DNA of 64,000 bases, from assembly GCA_900708905.1 (NCBI GenBank), contig CAADRB010000030.1:62001-126000 (forward strand). Reading direction: 5' to 3'. The DNA comes from Hymenolepis diminuta. Taxonomy: Eukaryota > Platyhelminthes > Cestoda > Cyclophyllidea > Hymenolepididae. Shown here piece after piece: positions 10,320 through 22,300 of the stretch; the first letter of the stretch is position 1, and each line of letters opens with the position of its first letter. The notes beneath the pieces were generated by a model that saw nothing but the letters and a program-made list of their open reading frames with translations, had not been told where the DNA came from and ran no database searches. A program made the position numbers and the translations under genes.

Positions 10320-13197
10320 CTACTGAAAATTATTAAGTAGTAAACGCGTCGGCGGTCGCAAGCAGAGCCAAGTGGTCGGTGGTAAGTAGGAAAGACGAGG
10401 TTCGCCCGAATCATAAGGAATATGCCATCCATCCTTCATATTTCCCTGTATCCTTGAATCGCAAACCACGGGATCCTAAAACATATAATTAAAGTATCAA
10501 GCAACTTGAAGAGTACACAATCAGAAATGAGTAAGAGACAAACTTATACGTTAAAAGATAATGGATGAGTGTTTTTCACGGAAATCTGTCGAGCAGTTTG
10601 CCATTGTGCTAGCAGATCAGCACCTTCTGGTCCAATAGTATACCGATGCTGACGAAACTCATCTATTGAAAGGAGGTAACAGTCAGGACCTGACCAGAGT
10701 GCCATATATATCATAAAAGCGTCATCGTTGCTTCTACAGAAAAGTAAAAAAAAGAAAAAACCGTTATCCTAGCTCCTCCGTTATCAGAGGAGCAGTATTT
10801 TACGTTCTCGTCTGCAAAATCAGAGTTCACGGATTCGATGGCCACATTCAGTGAGCGGAATGGTCAACCACAGTGGTTAAAAGAGGGTGATTTAATGTGA
10901 GCTTCTCACCAGGAAGGCTGCACTGAAACGCTGTCCCAGATAGCCTTGGTAGTTATTAAAACAATTCTTCCTTCTAATGCGATGCAAATATTATATAACT
11001 GCTACTCTTCTATTACCGTTAAATATTCCTCAATGGGCTTGCAGCTTATTAATGTATTTTGAGGACCATTTTTAGGCTTTAAACTTTTTGGGCTTAAGAT
11101 TGGTTTTGAGCAGCAAACTATATTCGTAACCCTTCTCCCAGCCGGATTTAAAGAGTAATATTGGTCATGCTGTATCAAATACGCGACCTCTAACTATGAA
11201 TGCGCACGCTGACTGCTATGCCACTAGAATACTTTTAAAAAATATATCTTTAAATCTCGTTAAACCTACAAAATTCTCATACCACGCAATTTGAACTTTA
11301 TAAAACTACAACTTATCAGACCCCACGAAGAACTGGGGAGAAGACCTGCAGCTCAAACAGTCTGTTTTCTATTAGGATAATAAATCTTCTTGTATAGAAT
11401 TGGAGACACGTAAATGATTGGCTGACTGGTTGGCCAATAATTGCTTCAGCTGAGGTCTTGCCTCTGCAGGTGCCAGCGCAGAAATCCGATATTCGATAAT
11501 CCAATGCACAAAGGGTGAAGATTATGAGGATAGCTCGAGTATACGCAAAATATTAGACCTGGGTTCCCAATATAAGTTAGAGGTCATAGACATAAATCCA
11601 TATGAGAAATCCAATGATTGGAGTAATAAACTAAAACAGGTAATACGAATCTATGGGTGGATAGTAGAATGCACTATTCGTCCGAAGATCAGTTTAAGAA
11701 CACATTATCCTTCAGCGAATTTTGAAGATATTGTTTTATTGAATTATCAAAAGTTTAAAACTTACTTGTGATCAACCAAGAATGTCTGGACATTAATTCC
11801 AGTCCTATTTCCTAGCGTTTTTATTACATCCCAGAATTGTTTCCTTTTAACGATCGCACGTTCTTTTCCAACCAGACAGATGCGTTTAAAATGGTAGGTT
11901 CGATGGAGGATGGATATAAGCTAAAAGAAAAGACGATGACAAAAACCGAAACTCTTACATCAGAGAGTAAACCGACTTGTTCTTCAATAGACATTTTGGA
12001 TAGCTTTCGATGAGTTACTGAGTGAAGATAATTTGGTAAGTCGATTACACAATCGAATCGAAGAGTTTTATTGGTCTTAAGGAATATTAAGAAGGATTCT
12101 AACTCCTTTGGAGTGGTGGTTAGAAATAATTCATCCGAAGTTTTTCCCTAAATAGATAGCGATGTAGACAAGATGAGAAACGAAACTACCTTTAGAACAT
12201 TGTTGAAAAATATTTCAGCAAGTTGATTACAAGTTTCGGAGTCGAGATGTACCTTATCAAGGTATTTTAAGCAAGATGGACAAGATAATCTAGCCGAGTC
12301 TATTAGAAAATAGTGAACATACCTTGATAGATTAACTCCCATTGTCCCCTTCCAACCTAATCTATAAAACAACAAAATAAAGATGATCAATGTATATTAT
12401 TACCTCTCAAACCATTCCTTTATAAGGAGGGCGACAAAATTTGTTAATGCATAATTATATTTTCTAACAGTTTCCAGAAGAGAGACCATTAACTGTTCTC
12501 CATCTGATTCATCCAATCTCTTTATGAATGTCGTATAAAATTCCGAGTTTGGTTTTAATCCCATGGAATGAAATTCATGAAGCAGCGAAATCGCCTCATC
12601 AAGGGGTCCAAATGTAGCTGCTGCAGTCAGGATATGAGTGAAACTGACGATCGGTAGGTTATGTTTAAGACTTAATTGAAGGTACGTCATTGCTTCTTTA
12701 TAGAATGGTGAAAAACAAAGAGCACCGGATAAATCGACTGAATAGGCGATAGTATCGGTGGGAGATAAGCGAGATTTGATTAAAATATACAGGGATTCGA
12801 ACTCCTCAAAACGATGCTGAGAGGCAAGCGTTTTAAGAATTGATATCAAAGTTGGAGTTGAGTGAGCCTCCGCTTTCTCAAGAACGAAGAGTATGAGAGA
12901 TTGTAAAATCTTGTCTTTTCCATTGATAATAGTTGAGGAAATAAATTTAGGCCAGAAGTGAACTTTAAAATACTTATCCGTAGTCGGAAGATCCAAGATT
13001 TCTTGCATAGTCTGCAGACGTGAACGTTCCAAAAACGAATTATCTAAGTGCTTAAAATAAGCATCAATTTGTTGACGTGATTTAAGAGCATCATTCGCAT
13101 TGAAGTGAATAAAACATGAGTTATAATATGTTTTTAGCATTCGAAACTCCTTGGTGGAATTCGACAAAAAATGCCTCACGCAATGCCTCTGAAGCAT
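10320..13197 (-). CDS. PRORP: protein-only RNase P catalytic subunit (mitochondrial PRORP/MRPP3)
   Basis: Cleaves the 5' leader from mitochondrial tRNA precursors; in animals it works with MRPP1/TRMT10C and MRPP2/HSD17B10. Six minus-strand exons join in phase: 13197-12404, 12361-12190, 12147-11959, 11920-11766, 10733-10550 and 10475-10320, giving 549 residues (human about 583). Order: basic Ser/His/Arg-rich N-terminus that could be a mitochondrial presequence; helical PPR-like region to about 260; CPSC zinc half-site (C292, C295); NYN nuclease with FDCVID (D358), SNDDAFMIY (D440, D441) and SIDEF (D461); then WHIPYD (H516) and TTWLCL (C536), the other two expected zinc ligands. The residue block after D358 reads LPN where the family has GLN. 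The 1 kb intron (10734-11765) holds two repeats. The gene starts 201 bp from the divergent orphan gene. Identification rests on both halves of the nuclease domain and the C-terminal zinc motif. Confidence 0.93.
10778..10955 (+). repeat. tRNA-like SINE family A, diverged copy in PRORP intron
   Basis: Matches the other family A copies through the block TCACGGATTCGATGGCCACA, then a CCAACCAC-like box and an AGAGGGTGATTTAATG segment in the same order as at 17188, 19193 and 28081. It sits antisense inside the PRORP intron. Confidence 0.5.
11365..11466 (-). repeat. dispersed repeat family B (stem-loop element), copy 1
   Basis: On the minus strand it reads GCTGAAGCAATTATTGGCC, then a loop, then GCCAATCATTTACGTG, then a pyrimidine-rich stretch and TTTATTATCC. 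The same order occurs at 24488 and 61880. The arms ATTGGC and GCCAAT can pair. The copy is sense with respect to PRORP, inside its intron. Confidence 0.5.
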
Positions 13198-13398
13198 AGG
13201 TAGTGGACAACCTTGAAATGTAAGGTTGATTGAATCAAGGTTAGATTATAAAGATTAATAAATAAAATATATTTAAAATATCTGTTTTAATTTATGACAA
13301 ATATTTATATTTTACGTGGAAAACAATATTTCAATTTAATTCCTACTTTGCGCTATAAACCAATCATAAAACAGCGCTCCTTCCCGCAAAGATTAATC
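13198..13398. promoter_or_regulatory. probable bidirectional promoter, PRORP / orphan gene
   Basis: A 201 bp AT-rich spacer separates the two divergent start codons, at 13197 on the minus strand and 13399 on the plus strand. No TATA box or known motif is clear. The assignment rests only on spacing and orientation. Confidence 0.5.
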
Positions 13399-14330
13399 AT
13401 GTCCTACTTGTCTAACGATGAATATGATAGGTAAAGTGGTTTAATTAATTGTATTTTCCGTCTCCTAGAATTTCGAAGAATGCCAAAAATTGTCTAGGTT
13501 CTGTAAGGGAGCTGAGTGATAAATATAATAGTAAGTTGTTAGTTACCTAATGGTCAATAATAAGAGTTAAGAAGAGATCATGAAGAGTTCAATAAGTTGG
13601 CTCGCGATAGTGGCCTCTCCACCCTGGCTAACCTGATCGAATTAGAAAAAAAGCAATTTAGGTGTATTAAATATATGGTTAGTTGTAATATATAAAAAAA
13701 CATTCTTTTAGGAGGAATTGGACAAGACATTTATCCGTGGCCCAACGGCTGCGTAAGTATTGATCATTTGTCGATGTGATTTGACTGTTAAAGCTCACTG
13801 CCCATTAACCGTAACACAACGCACTTTCTAAAAAGGAACTTCATTATTTTCATAGCATTATTTCTCTTTGTGATCTAATCTCTTTGAATCACCAGTATTC
13901 TGTGTGCTTCTACTTGATTTACAATTTCCCTCGAAGTAGAAGTCCTTGACCACTTTGCTCGTTTAGATTGGTTGAAAACGGCAAGAGCGATTTTTACGAC
14001 AACCCAGTCGCCAAAATCATTTCAACCACTGTGGAGCCTAATATGTCAAGGGCGAAGGCAGGAATGGTTCTTTTTCTAAATGAGGCGATTTGCGTAAGCA
14101 TCGTTCTTTTAATAAATTAGAGTTAACTTATTTTGAAAAAGCCTCCCCTACTCATAACCTATAGTAGGACATATTTTCCATTTTCATAGGCTGACTTATC
14201 TGCCAGTAGCAATGCTATCTTATCCAGTAACAATAAATTCGCAGAGGAAATGGGTGAAGTCTGTAAAACTGATTTTAATAAAGTCGATGATCTTATCGCA
14301 ATTATCAATGAAATCCAAATTGATTTTTAG
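13399..14330 (+). CDS. uncharacterised 167-residue protein, six exons
   Basis: Six exons join in phase: 13399-13430, 13469-13530, 13577-13677, 13712-13752, 13967-14093 and 14190-14330, stop at 14328. I do not recognise the family. The product starts MSYLSNDEYDRISKNAKNC and ends NEIQIDF. It is hydrophilic, rich in Asn, Lys, Glu and Ala, and is likely all-helical, with heptad-like stretches such as IELEKKQFRCIKYMEELDK. It has no signal peptide, membrane segment or cysteine pattern. Consistent splice phases across six small exons and ordinary codon use argue that it is real. Possible roles include a small coiled-coil subunit of a trafficking or cytoskeletal complex, but that is a guess. An AATAAA at 14444 lies about 115 bases past the stop. 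It probably shares a promoter with PRORP. Confidence 0.75.
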
Positions 14331-14443
14331 TTGATCTTTCCTATTTTTATCTCTGTGATATTTTTTTCCACTCCTGGTTTTCTTCTCTCAGCTTTTCTAC
14401 GTATTTATAAATTTTTTTAAAAATTCTCCTTACTGCTTTGTTA

Positions 14444-14449
14444 AATAAA
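14444..14449 (+). terminator. candidate polyadenylation signal
   Basis: AATAAA 114 bases downstream of the orphan gene stop codon, in a T-rich context. Confidence 0.45.
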
Positions 14450-17187
14450 CTTTAGTCGTTAATTTCTTACAGGAGTCTACCTTGTTACAAATTCTGATGG
14501 GTAAATAAAATGTACCAGAATTAAATAACCTTATTTGGCTGAAAAAGGGGATATGAGTATGTTCAATAAAGTCGCCCATTTTGGATCTCGTATTTTTGCT
14601 GAGTTCTGGGATAGTTTGGAGGCAATAACATATAAGGTTCTCCATTTATGTTTGTGTTTATTTGAACTGAATGCATAACCGCATCTGCAGCAGAATTAGC
14701 TGTCTCCAAGTTTTACCTTTAGCATACGGATTTGAGAAACCACGTCGGTTGGTGCGCGTTTGTTTTATGATGGGCAAACACTAGTTGACTGGAATATATA
14801 TTTTTTCGGCTTTGAAATAAGAGTTTTGTATTTGTGTGTAATGCTTATCACGTACCCCGAGCATTGAAATAGTAAGTCTTGGAACCAGTACTAACTGGAA
14901 ATCAGAGAGATGTCTGCACAGTAGCAAACCAGTTTTGATTATGAAACAAAGTGCTTACTTGAGGACGATAAGCAAGGGAAACACCAAAACATCAATTTAG
15001 AGTAACCAATCCTTTAAGGCAAAAACCATATGATGTCGGACACTTGGATTCTGGGTAATAAACGCCTCTCCTAGCTCTCAGACGTTTGTAATTGCCCCAC
15101 ACACAGTCGCAGTTCGCGTATTATAATACCATGTGAAGGGGTATGGACGTATTCTTTCTAAGTCTTTTGTACGTAGTGCCCATTACGGAATTGGTTTTGA
15201 TTAGATATTAGGGGAGAACGCGGGACGTAGAGAGCTGGGAGGATAGCATGAATATGGGGAATCAAAATGACAGTGTGCATATGAGAATGAGCCTACTAAA
15301 CGCGTTCATTCGGATATCAGTCATCAGGTTACCTTAGTTCGGTACACCGTGACTTTAAGTTAGTATGTTCTATTAAACGATGAAGTATAGCATTAGAAAA
15401 GGAAATGAAATACATTTCGCTCCAGTTAAATAATCGCTAGTTTATGAGTTCATCTTTATTATTGCGTCATTTAACCTCTTCTTGATGGCTCTTGAACCAA
15501 GTATCACTCAGTTTAACCAGATTTAAATAATTTTCTGTGTCACTAATTAAAATTCATTGAGTTACCCCTTAATATAGACGAACGGCTCAGCGCCTCTGGA
15601 CGGTCATTTCCGTAGAGAAATTATAAGACACGGAATTTTCAGGCTTCATATGACCCTACGGTTTTTTTGACCTTAGAATGCCTTAAAAAACTTCCCAAGT
15701 TATAAATGCTGTTACTTATTACTCTGTTTATGTATTAATAAATCTCTTGATTACTGTCATATGCAGTGATATACACAATTGTTATTCATATCTGCAGTGA
15801 CTCAGTCATTAATGTTTTATCGCTTATCACGAAAATGTGTCGTGAGTTCTTGTCTTGGTAAGGTGCTTTAACTCCCAGGGAATTATCACCGACGTAATGT
15901 TGCACCATACTTATTTCATAACAATTTACATCTTAAAAATTATGCACTGCATGCATTGGTAACCAGTCGTCAGGTTAATATATTTCGGGACACCACTGCT
16001 GCATTCTGATTTTCAATAAACTGATTTGCAGTGTGTTTTTATAAAGCTTATGAAAAATTCAAAAAGTGGAAGGCTAAAGTAAATGTCTGAGTTAATGGAT
16101 TAACTGAAACATTGCGAAAACTGCGGAGTAAACATAGCTGCGAAATTAGTATTATTTTCACTTCCAACTGTATCCTATTGGAAAAAATATAAATTTAACC
16201 CATCCAAAATTGTTCAAATTGACAAAGTTTAATGATATTGATGTAACCGCCATTGCGGCTGCTCTAGCTAATCAAACGGACGTCTCAGATACTGTATTAT
16301 TTAATTTATTGTGAAATCACCCGTCAAACTGTTTAATAAATCGCTATTGATAGTAATAGGCAATGTTAAAAACATAGTTAAAGGCAAGCAAAAAGGTCTC
16401 TTTCAAAATATTTAACTGTCATACACAGAGCCATTTGTAACATTTAATCGCCTTCAACACCCCAGTAAGACTGGCCGCTCGGAAAACGCTCTAACCTACG
16501 GCGAAGAAGGCACAAACTCGTGCATTCTATTGTTTAAGGTCACGTGATTTTAGCAAAACATTACCTTCTCGGATTAGTAGTATAATCTATTTCTTTTATT
16601 TTGAATTAACTTCCATTAACTGTTGTAATGAAAATAGTTGGATTTGTTTATCCCCCTAATTTGTCATGTTGAGATTTGGTCAATTTTTGTGGGTAAAAGA
16701 TTAGATTACACTGAATTGTATTTAATTTATGGTGTTTTAATTTTGAGCATTTAAAATAAATTCAAGTAAACTAGCTACGCAGATAATGTCACATTTTTAT
16801 AACTCCAATATTATTTTTAAAATCAAGCAAACAGTCTTGACTGTTGGAATTTGCTATTGGGAGTTGAAGTATATATGTGCTGATCGTCAGATACTAGGAA
16901 CCGAGAGCAGTGTATTTACGGCTGTAGAGGTGGCAAAGAAGATTGAAATAGTCTGAAGATGTAATGAAGGTCTGGATGAGCGCAAGAAGTTAAAAGGAGG
17001 TGGATCTGATAGTTGTCGGATTTCCACAGATTGTGATTGGAAATCACTAACATACAAGATCGATTGATAATTGTACTTCAGTGGTTTTCGTAAGTTATTG
17101 ATAAGACGCATGTAATTACACATCCAGTCTAGGCCAATCTCCTTTACAAATACATAGACTTAGTATACAAAAATATTTTTTTTCTAG
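14450..17187. other. intergenic, no gene seen
   Basis: Short open frames only, with no splice-consistent exon chain and no recognisable protein. AT-rich with occasional GC-richer patches. Confidence 0.4.
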
Positions 17188-17400
17188 AGCGCCGGTGGCG
17201 CAGTGATTAAAAGCGCACGTCTACAAAGTCAGAGGCAACAAAATCGATGCATATCCAGTGGTGTGGGTGACCAACCACCATAGTTAAATCTTGTCAAACT
17301 AGAGGGGTGATAGAATGAGAGCATCTAATAAGAGCGGCTCCAGCATACCGTTTCTCAACCCAAGCCAAATGCTGTGAACACATCTCCTAATTTGGGACGT
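17188..17400 (+). repeat. tRNA-like SINE family A, best copy
   Basis: Starts GCGCCGGTGGCGCAGTGATT, which resembles a tRNA A box; a B-box-like AATCGATGC follows about 45 bases later, then a non-tRNA body with ACCAACCACCATAGTTAAATC and AGAGGGGTGATAGAATGAGA. The layout (Pol III promoter-like head, unrelated body, total near 210 bp) fits a tRNA-derived SINE. It does not fold as a functional tRNA. Other copies: 10778, 19193, 28081. Confidence 0.6.
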
Positions 17401-19192
17401 TCCTACGCCTCACTTTCATCATTTTACATGACAATTTCTTATCTTGATTATTTGCTTAACTTTGAATATTTTACAATATTCTATTTCTATGTAATGTGTA
17501 GGGCTTTATTTGCTTGGTTTAATAGGCGCAGATTTTATCCAAGATAAGAGCCTATCTAATAGCATAAATTTGTAATAGTATGTTCAGACAGAAATAATTT
17601 CTGTTGTATAGGTTTCACAAAACAGATAATTATGATTGAAAAAACTCAGCATGGGAATAGTAAGGGGGTGTGAACACGTTGAAAATTTTTTCAAGGTCAT
17701 TTTTATATGATTAGCTTAAGCGCAATTTAGGAGTCGTTTGAGCATCACTGTCAGTTGTCAAAATGTAAAAAAAGCTTCTTAAAATGGCTGTAATAAGAGA
17801 ATACATGTGCATAAATTAATTCCTACTTCCCCTATTTGTGTAAAAACAACATATCTATGAAAATATATGCTTGTGGATAGATATGTTAGATTTTATTATC
17901 TCGATTTCGGCGTGAAAATAAGAAATATCTTTTACTTTAAATTTAGTACTAGTACTTTAGAGATAGATAATAAATATTAAAACGAATCGAAACGGATATT
18001 TTCGACTGATTCAACCTCTACTCTTATTCAATACTTTTAACAAACAAGGTTATTGGATTAACTGAAGTCATCGAGTAGTCTCTGATCGTATACGGATGTA
18101 TTCTTCCTAAAATATCTATCAGGAATAGACCGCTATCGATTCACAAACGCAACATTTGTTATTTCGTTACGAATGATTGGCTGTTCGTTTATTGAGGAAA
18201 CATGAGTGTTTTTTGGCAGGTTAAGTCTCGTGATAGCTGTAACGTATTGAAGACTACATATAAAAGATCCAGACGGAACACATTTTTACTAGATTACATC
18301 AGTTTATTAGGCTATATTGCAACTGTAGAGTTCGGATAAAATTATTGGAGGAAGAGTCTATGGCAAGGATTTACTGTCCAGAATCCAGATGTCTGGACGT
18401 AAAGCAAAGATTGGCAGATTTGCTTTCTAATGATGATGTTGTGGTAAAATCGACGAATAATAGATGATTGCACATATTCGTGTCTTTCTTCAGAAAACTG
18501 AAAGGGACATTCCTTGCTCTTATTAAACTTTGAAAAAATTTTGGGTTCCCTGCTGATTTTCTCTTAGAGATAAAAACTGAAAAATATCAACAAAATAAAC
18601 GTCATCCGATTCGTTCATCTATGAGAAAAAAGAACTTGATTTCATGGGATGATTTCATCCAAAGTATTTTGGAAAAAAACAACAGAAATTTCCGACATCA
18701 TTCAGTCTCAGCAAGGTAAACTAGTTTGATTAATGGAAAACAAATATAAGATAAACATACCCGTTATTTAGAATTGTTGATACGAAAAGATTAAAAAGCT
18801 GTCAAACCCCACTTGGCTGAAAGTGAAATATTTCTAAGACCGGAATATTCTGATCCCTATGTCAATTTAGCATTCGTTCTGTTGAAGCGAATGTGTACAG
18901 CAATAACTTTAATCACCAAAGTTAAAATCACATTAATGCAAATCTACTATAAATAAGAAATAAAAAATGTCAAGTAAAAGTCGCCAAGAGGCGAAAGTTT
19001 ATTTGACAACAAAATCGATTAGGAATAAGTCACGATAATCAATGAACAGACAAAGGAATTAATCAAGGTGATTTCCCAACCACCGTTGTGCTGTCTTGCC
19101 TATGCAAATTACTTGATTTATTCGACTACCATGGGTTCGATCATACACCTTACGGATTAGCATCTAAGAATAGGATACTGTAATCAATTGTG
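17401..19192. other. intergenic, no gene seen
   Basis: AT-rich; only short open frames without coding character. Confidence 0.35.
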
Positions 19193-19370
19193 AACTGGTT
19201 GCGCAGCGATCAATGTACATCTCTGTCGAGTCAGAGGTCACGAGATCAAAGATCGTCGATGCATATCCTTGACATGGATGGCTGACTGGATTCGTTAATT
19301 CTGATCTACAAGAGGGGTGACAGAACGCCAGTCTCTACAGGATACGGAATTCTTATTTAGTTATGAACCT
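19193..19370 (+). repeat. tRNA-like SINE family A copy
   Basis: Head CTGGTTGCGCAGCGATCAAT resembles an A box; then GTCAGAGGTCACGAGATCAA, TCGATGCATATCC and AAGAGGGGTGACAGAACG match the copy at 17188 in order. Confidence 0.6.
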
Positions 19371-22300
19371 TTGACATCCTAATGGGTGTAGGAAGTATTA
19401 ACTCAAAAATAAAAAAAATCACTGGGTTAGGTAAATTCTGCAGGACTCTCTATCAATAATATGATAAACTATATCTCATAAGAACAGGGACATCTCTGTT
19501 AGATTTAATGACAACTATCAGGGATGTGCAAGAGGACAGTGAGAAGGTTCATTTCAATTCCAGATTAGAACACCTCCAAGGAAAAGACATTGATACTTAA
19601 CGAAAATTATTATTATCAATTCATATTGTACTTTTCTAGCTTTTTTTAAATTTATTAACACGATTTGCTTGTAATTCAGAGAAAGTTCTCGGAAGGTCAT
19701 CCCTTACAATTTAGTTGAGTTTCCAAGGCCAAACTCCGAACTGTAAACATGGTAAAATGTATAAACAATTCATCTCATGTCTGTATTTAAAAAACGGAGT
19801 GGATATGCACGGCATTTCAAATCATATGCTTATAGGGAATCTGATCACCTGATATATAATACAGAATTTCGATTGGCTATTTTCTTTTCCCACTGGCCAA
19901 TAGCTGATAAGAAAGAATAATCTGTCTTAGTTGAAGGCGCGCAAAACGCACCTATTCCACGAGACAGGTCACGTGAGAGTGTTGAATTTTGGCCTTAAGT
20001 TGGACACTACAGTTAGGCTACAAAATAATTGACATTTGGCATATGGCGTACCTCTATTTTTTCACAAAATCATTATTCTTAAGTTAAAGCGTTAACTAAT
20101 TAAAATAGACCTGAGTTTTTGTTTAAACTTAATTCAAAATACTTGACACATAAATATTCAGTTTTTCTTTCTTACTATAGCAATACAAGAGAGAAGAGAC
20201 TGGTAAAAATTGTTCAGAGTTTTCTGTCAGAATATGTTAGTATCCTACCATTAAGGAAGTAGCGCAACGTGGCGTGTAGCAATGCATAGACAGAGAATAA
20301 AAGGAAAACAAAGACAAGGGAGGAGAGCGTGAGAACGGAGCATCTGCATTGTGATTCTTTGAATCAACGTGTATACATAACACAGGCAAATTTGATGAGT
20401 CAACGCGAGGCGGAGATAGGTAAAAATGGATAATCTACCGCTGCTTTGAAATGTATCGATTACACTCGGTTTAGGCAAGCATTGGAAAATATTATTTCGC
20501 GCAGAATTCGAACATAGAATTTCGCACAGAAAATAGTTTAAATTGACATGCGATTCGTAAACAATTTTGAGAGGCGCAAAAGTTTAGTTTTCTGAAATCA
20601 GTCCTCAAACCCAAATGGGGTATATAGAATTGCCACGGCTAAACACTAGTCTAACATTAGTAGCATTAAAATAGGGCACAGTACCAAAGAATTGCATTAA
20701 ACACATGAATGTAATTATGTGCAAAAATGTCTGAGTGGCACCATCCATTTGAATGCACAAGGGCACTAACCACTATGATTATTAGGAGAATGGGGTCATT
20801 GTATGAACGAATTAATGAGCCGATGAAGCAGTATTGAACAAAGGTAAGTATACAATCAATTTAACGTACTTCACATCCCATGCTTAAGACAACTAACGTG
20901 GAAATTCGATCAACGAAAACATGTTAAATTATTTCAAAGCGTGTCAGATTCACATTGATCAACACAAGACACTGACAAGAAAACTAATAAGTTATACGAA
21001 TTATGAAAATGAAAAAATGAGCTCTGGCATTGTCTATATTAAGAAGTCGCAAGACATTTTTCTAGAAGAATTCTACCGTGAGTATTTGTTGTTCTTTGGG
21101 GATAATTGGAATCTTGAAATATTTGTTATAAATATAACGAAAAACATAACCTTAGACTGTTATTTTTATACTTTAATTAATTTTGAAAAGAGTACTAAGT
21201 CTTTTTGAATATTTCTGTGTGGCAAATTCTTAAAACGATCTTATTATAAATTATTTAAATTTAACAACCAATAGAAGGGGTGGTTTTATAATATATTTTT
21301 AAGCACTCCCGGATTTGTATTTGAACAATACACATTGGTAATATCATATCAATGTAGACTTTGATTTTATTATCTCCTATATGTGGGGAAAACTATGACA
21401 ATTCTATTTTGTTAAGGAAAAATTTGACCCACCCAATATTATGAATAGTCAACTGATTTTCAGACAGACTTTTCTTTTACGAAAAACAGATTACTAGTGA
21501 AAAATCTTTCAGCTGGAATCGTCGTGGTTTACATTTATTTAAATTTGTTTCATTACATGGGTTGGATTAACAACTATTAATATAGTTAGTCAATAAAAAT
21601 TTAGTAATTAGCCATCAAAACCATTATCGTCCTAATTAGGAATCAGTAAGAGCTAGTATGTAAATACGATATCTTACGTAGCAATGGAAAATAAAGATTT
21701 TTTCATCAGGAACCGCCGCTCAAGATCAAATAGCTGTATTCGCAGTTCCAAATTTTCATAAGACAATTGAGAAGTCATTTAATTGATAATGTCCTTTTCT
21801 CAATTCATTTAAAAAATATAATAACTCCAGTCGTTGAACGAATTAGTTGTGGTTGAGGCTAAGGCATCGAATATATGCGATGTAAGAAGTGGTGCTAAGC
21901 TATCGCTCTTCCAATTTTTACAATCTCCACGGGAAGAGAAAGAAGAAGGAATGGGTATTTTTAGGATTGATTGAAAATATTCCACTAAAATCTTTCTTTA
22001 TTAAATATTATCAAAGCCAGTGCAGGTGGTGTTTTAAATGCCTATTTTGATTCTATAATTTTGATATAAAGCTACAATTACTCTGACCCTGAAGGGAAAG
22101 GTAAGAGACCTGTAGCACCAACTCATGTACAAATGCAGATATGGAATACTGATTAGTTTACTGATCATCTAGAAAACTGATGGCATTACACAACTTCGTT
22201 CCCAAGAGGTAGCTTACAGGAACAAAAATCAGAATTTCAGTCACCCAAGTAACGAACTCCCTCCACCTAATTTTTACGAATGCAAGCTCAAAGCTTGAAG

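Noticed and set aside
11316..11504. Minus-strand open frame directly after PRORP exon 4, at first considered as the missing C-terminal exon.
   Set aside because: It overlaps a family B repeat and has no PRORP motif. The real continuation (SNDDAF, WHIPYD) was found at 10733-10320.
12312..12334. A 23-base GT...TAG segment inside PRORP exon 2 that looks like an ultra-short intron.
   Set aside because: Removing it shifts the frame into a stop. Reading through keeps the CPSC zinc motif in frame.
17188..17260. Possible functional tRNA gene at the SINE head.
   Set aside because: No pairing acceptor or T-arm stems; it is a degenerate tRNA-like promoter attached to a repeat body.
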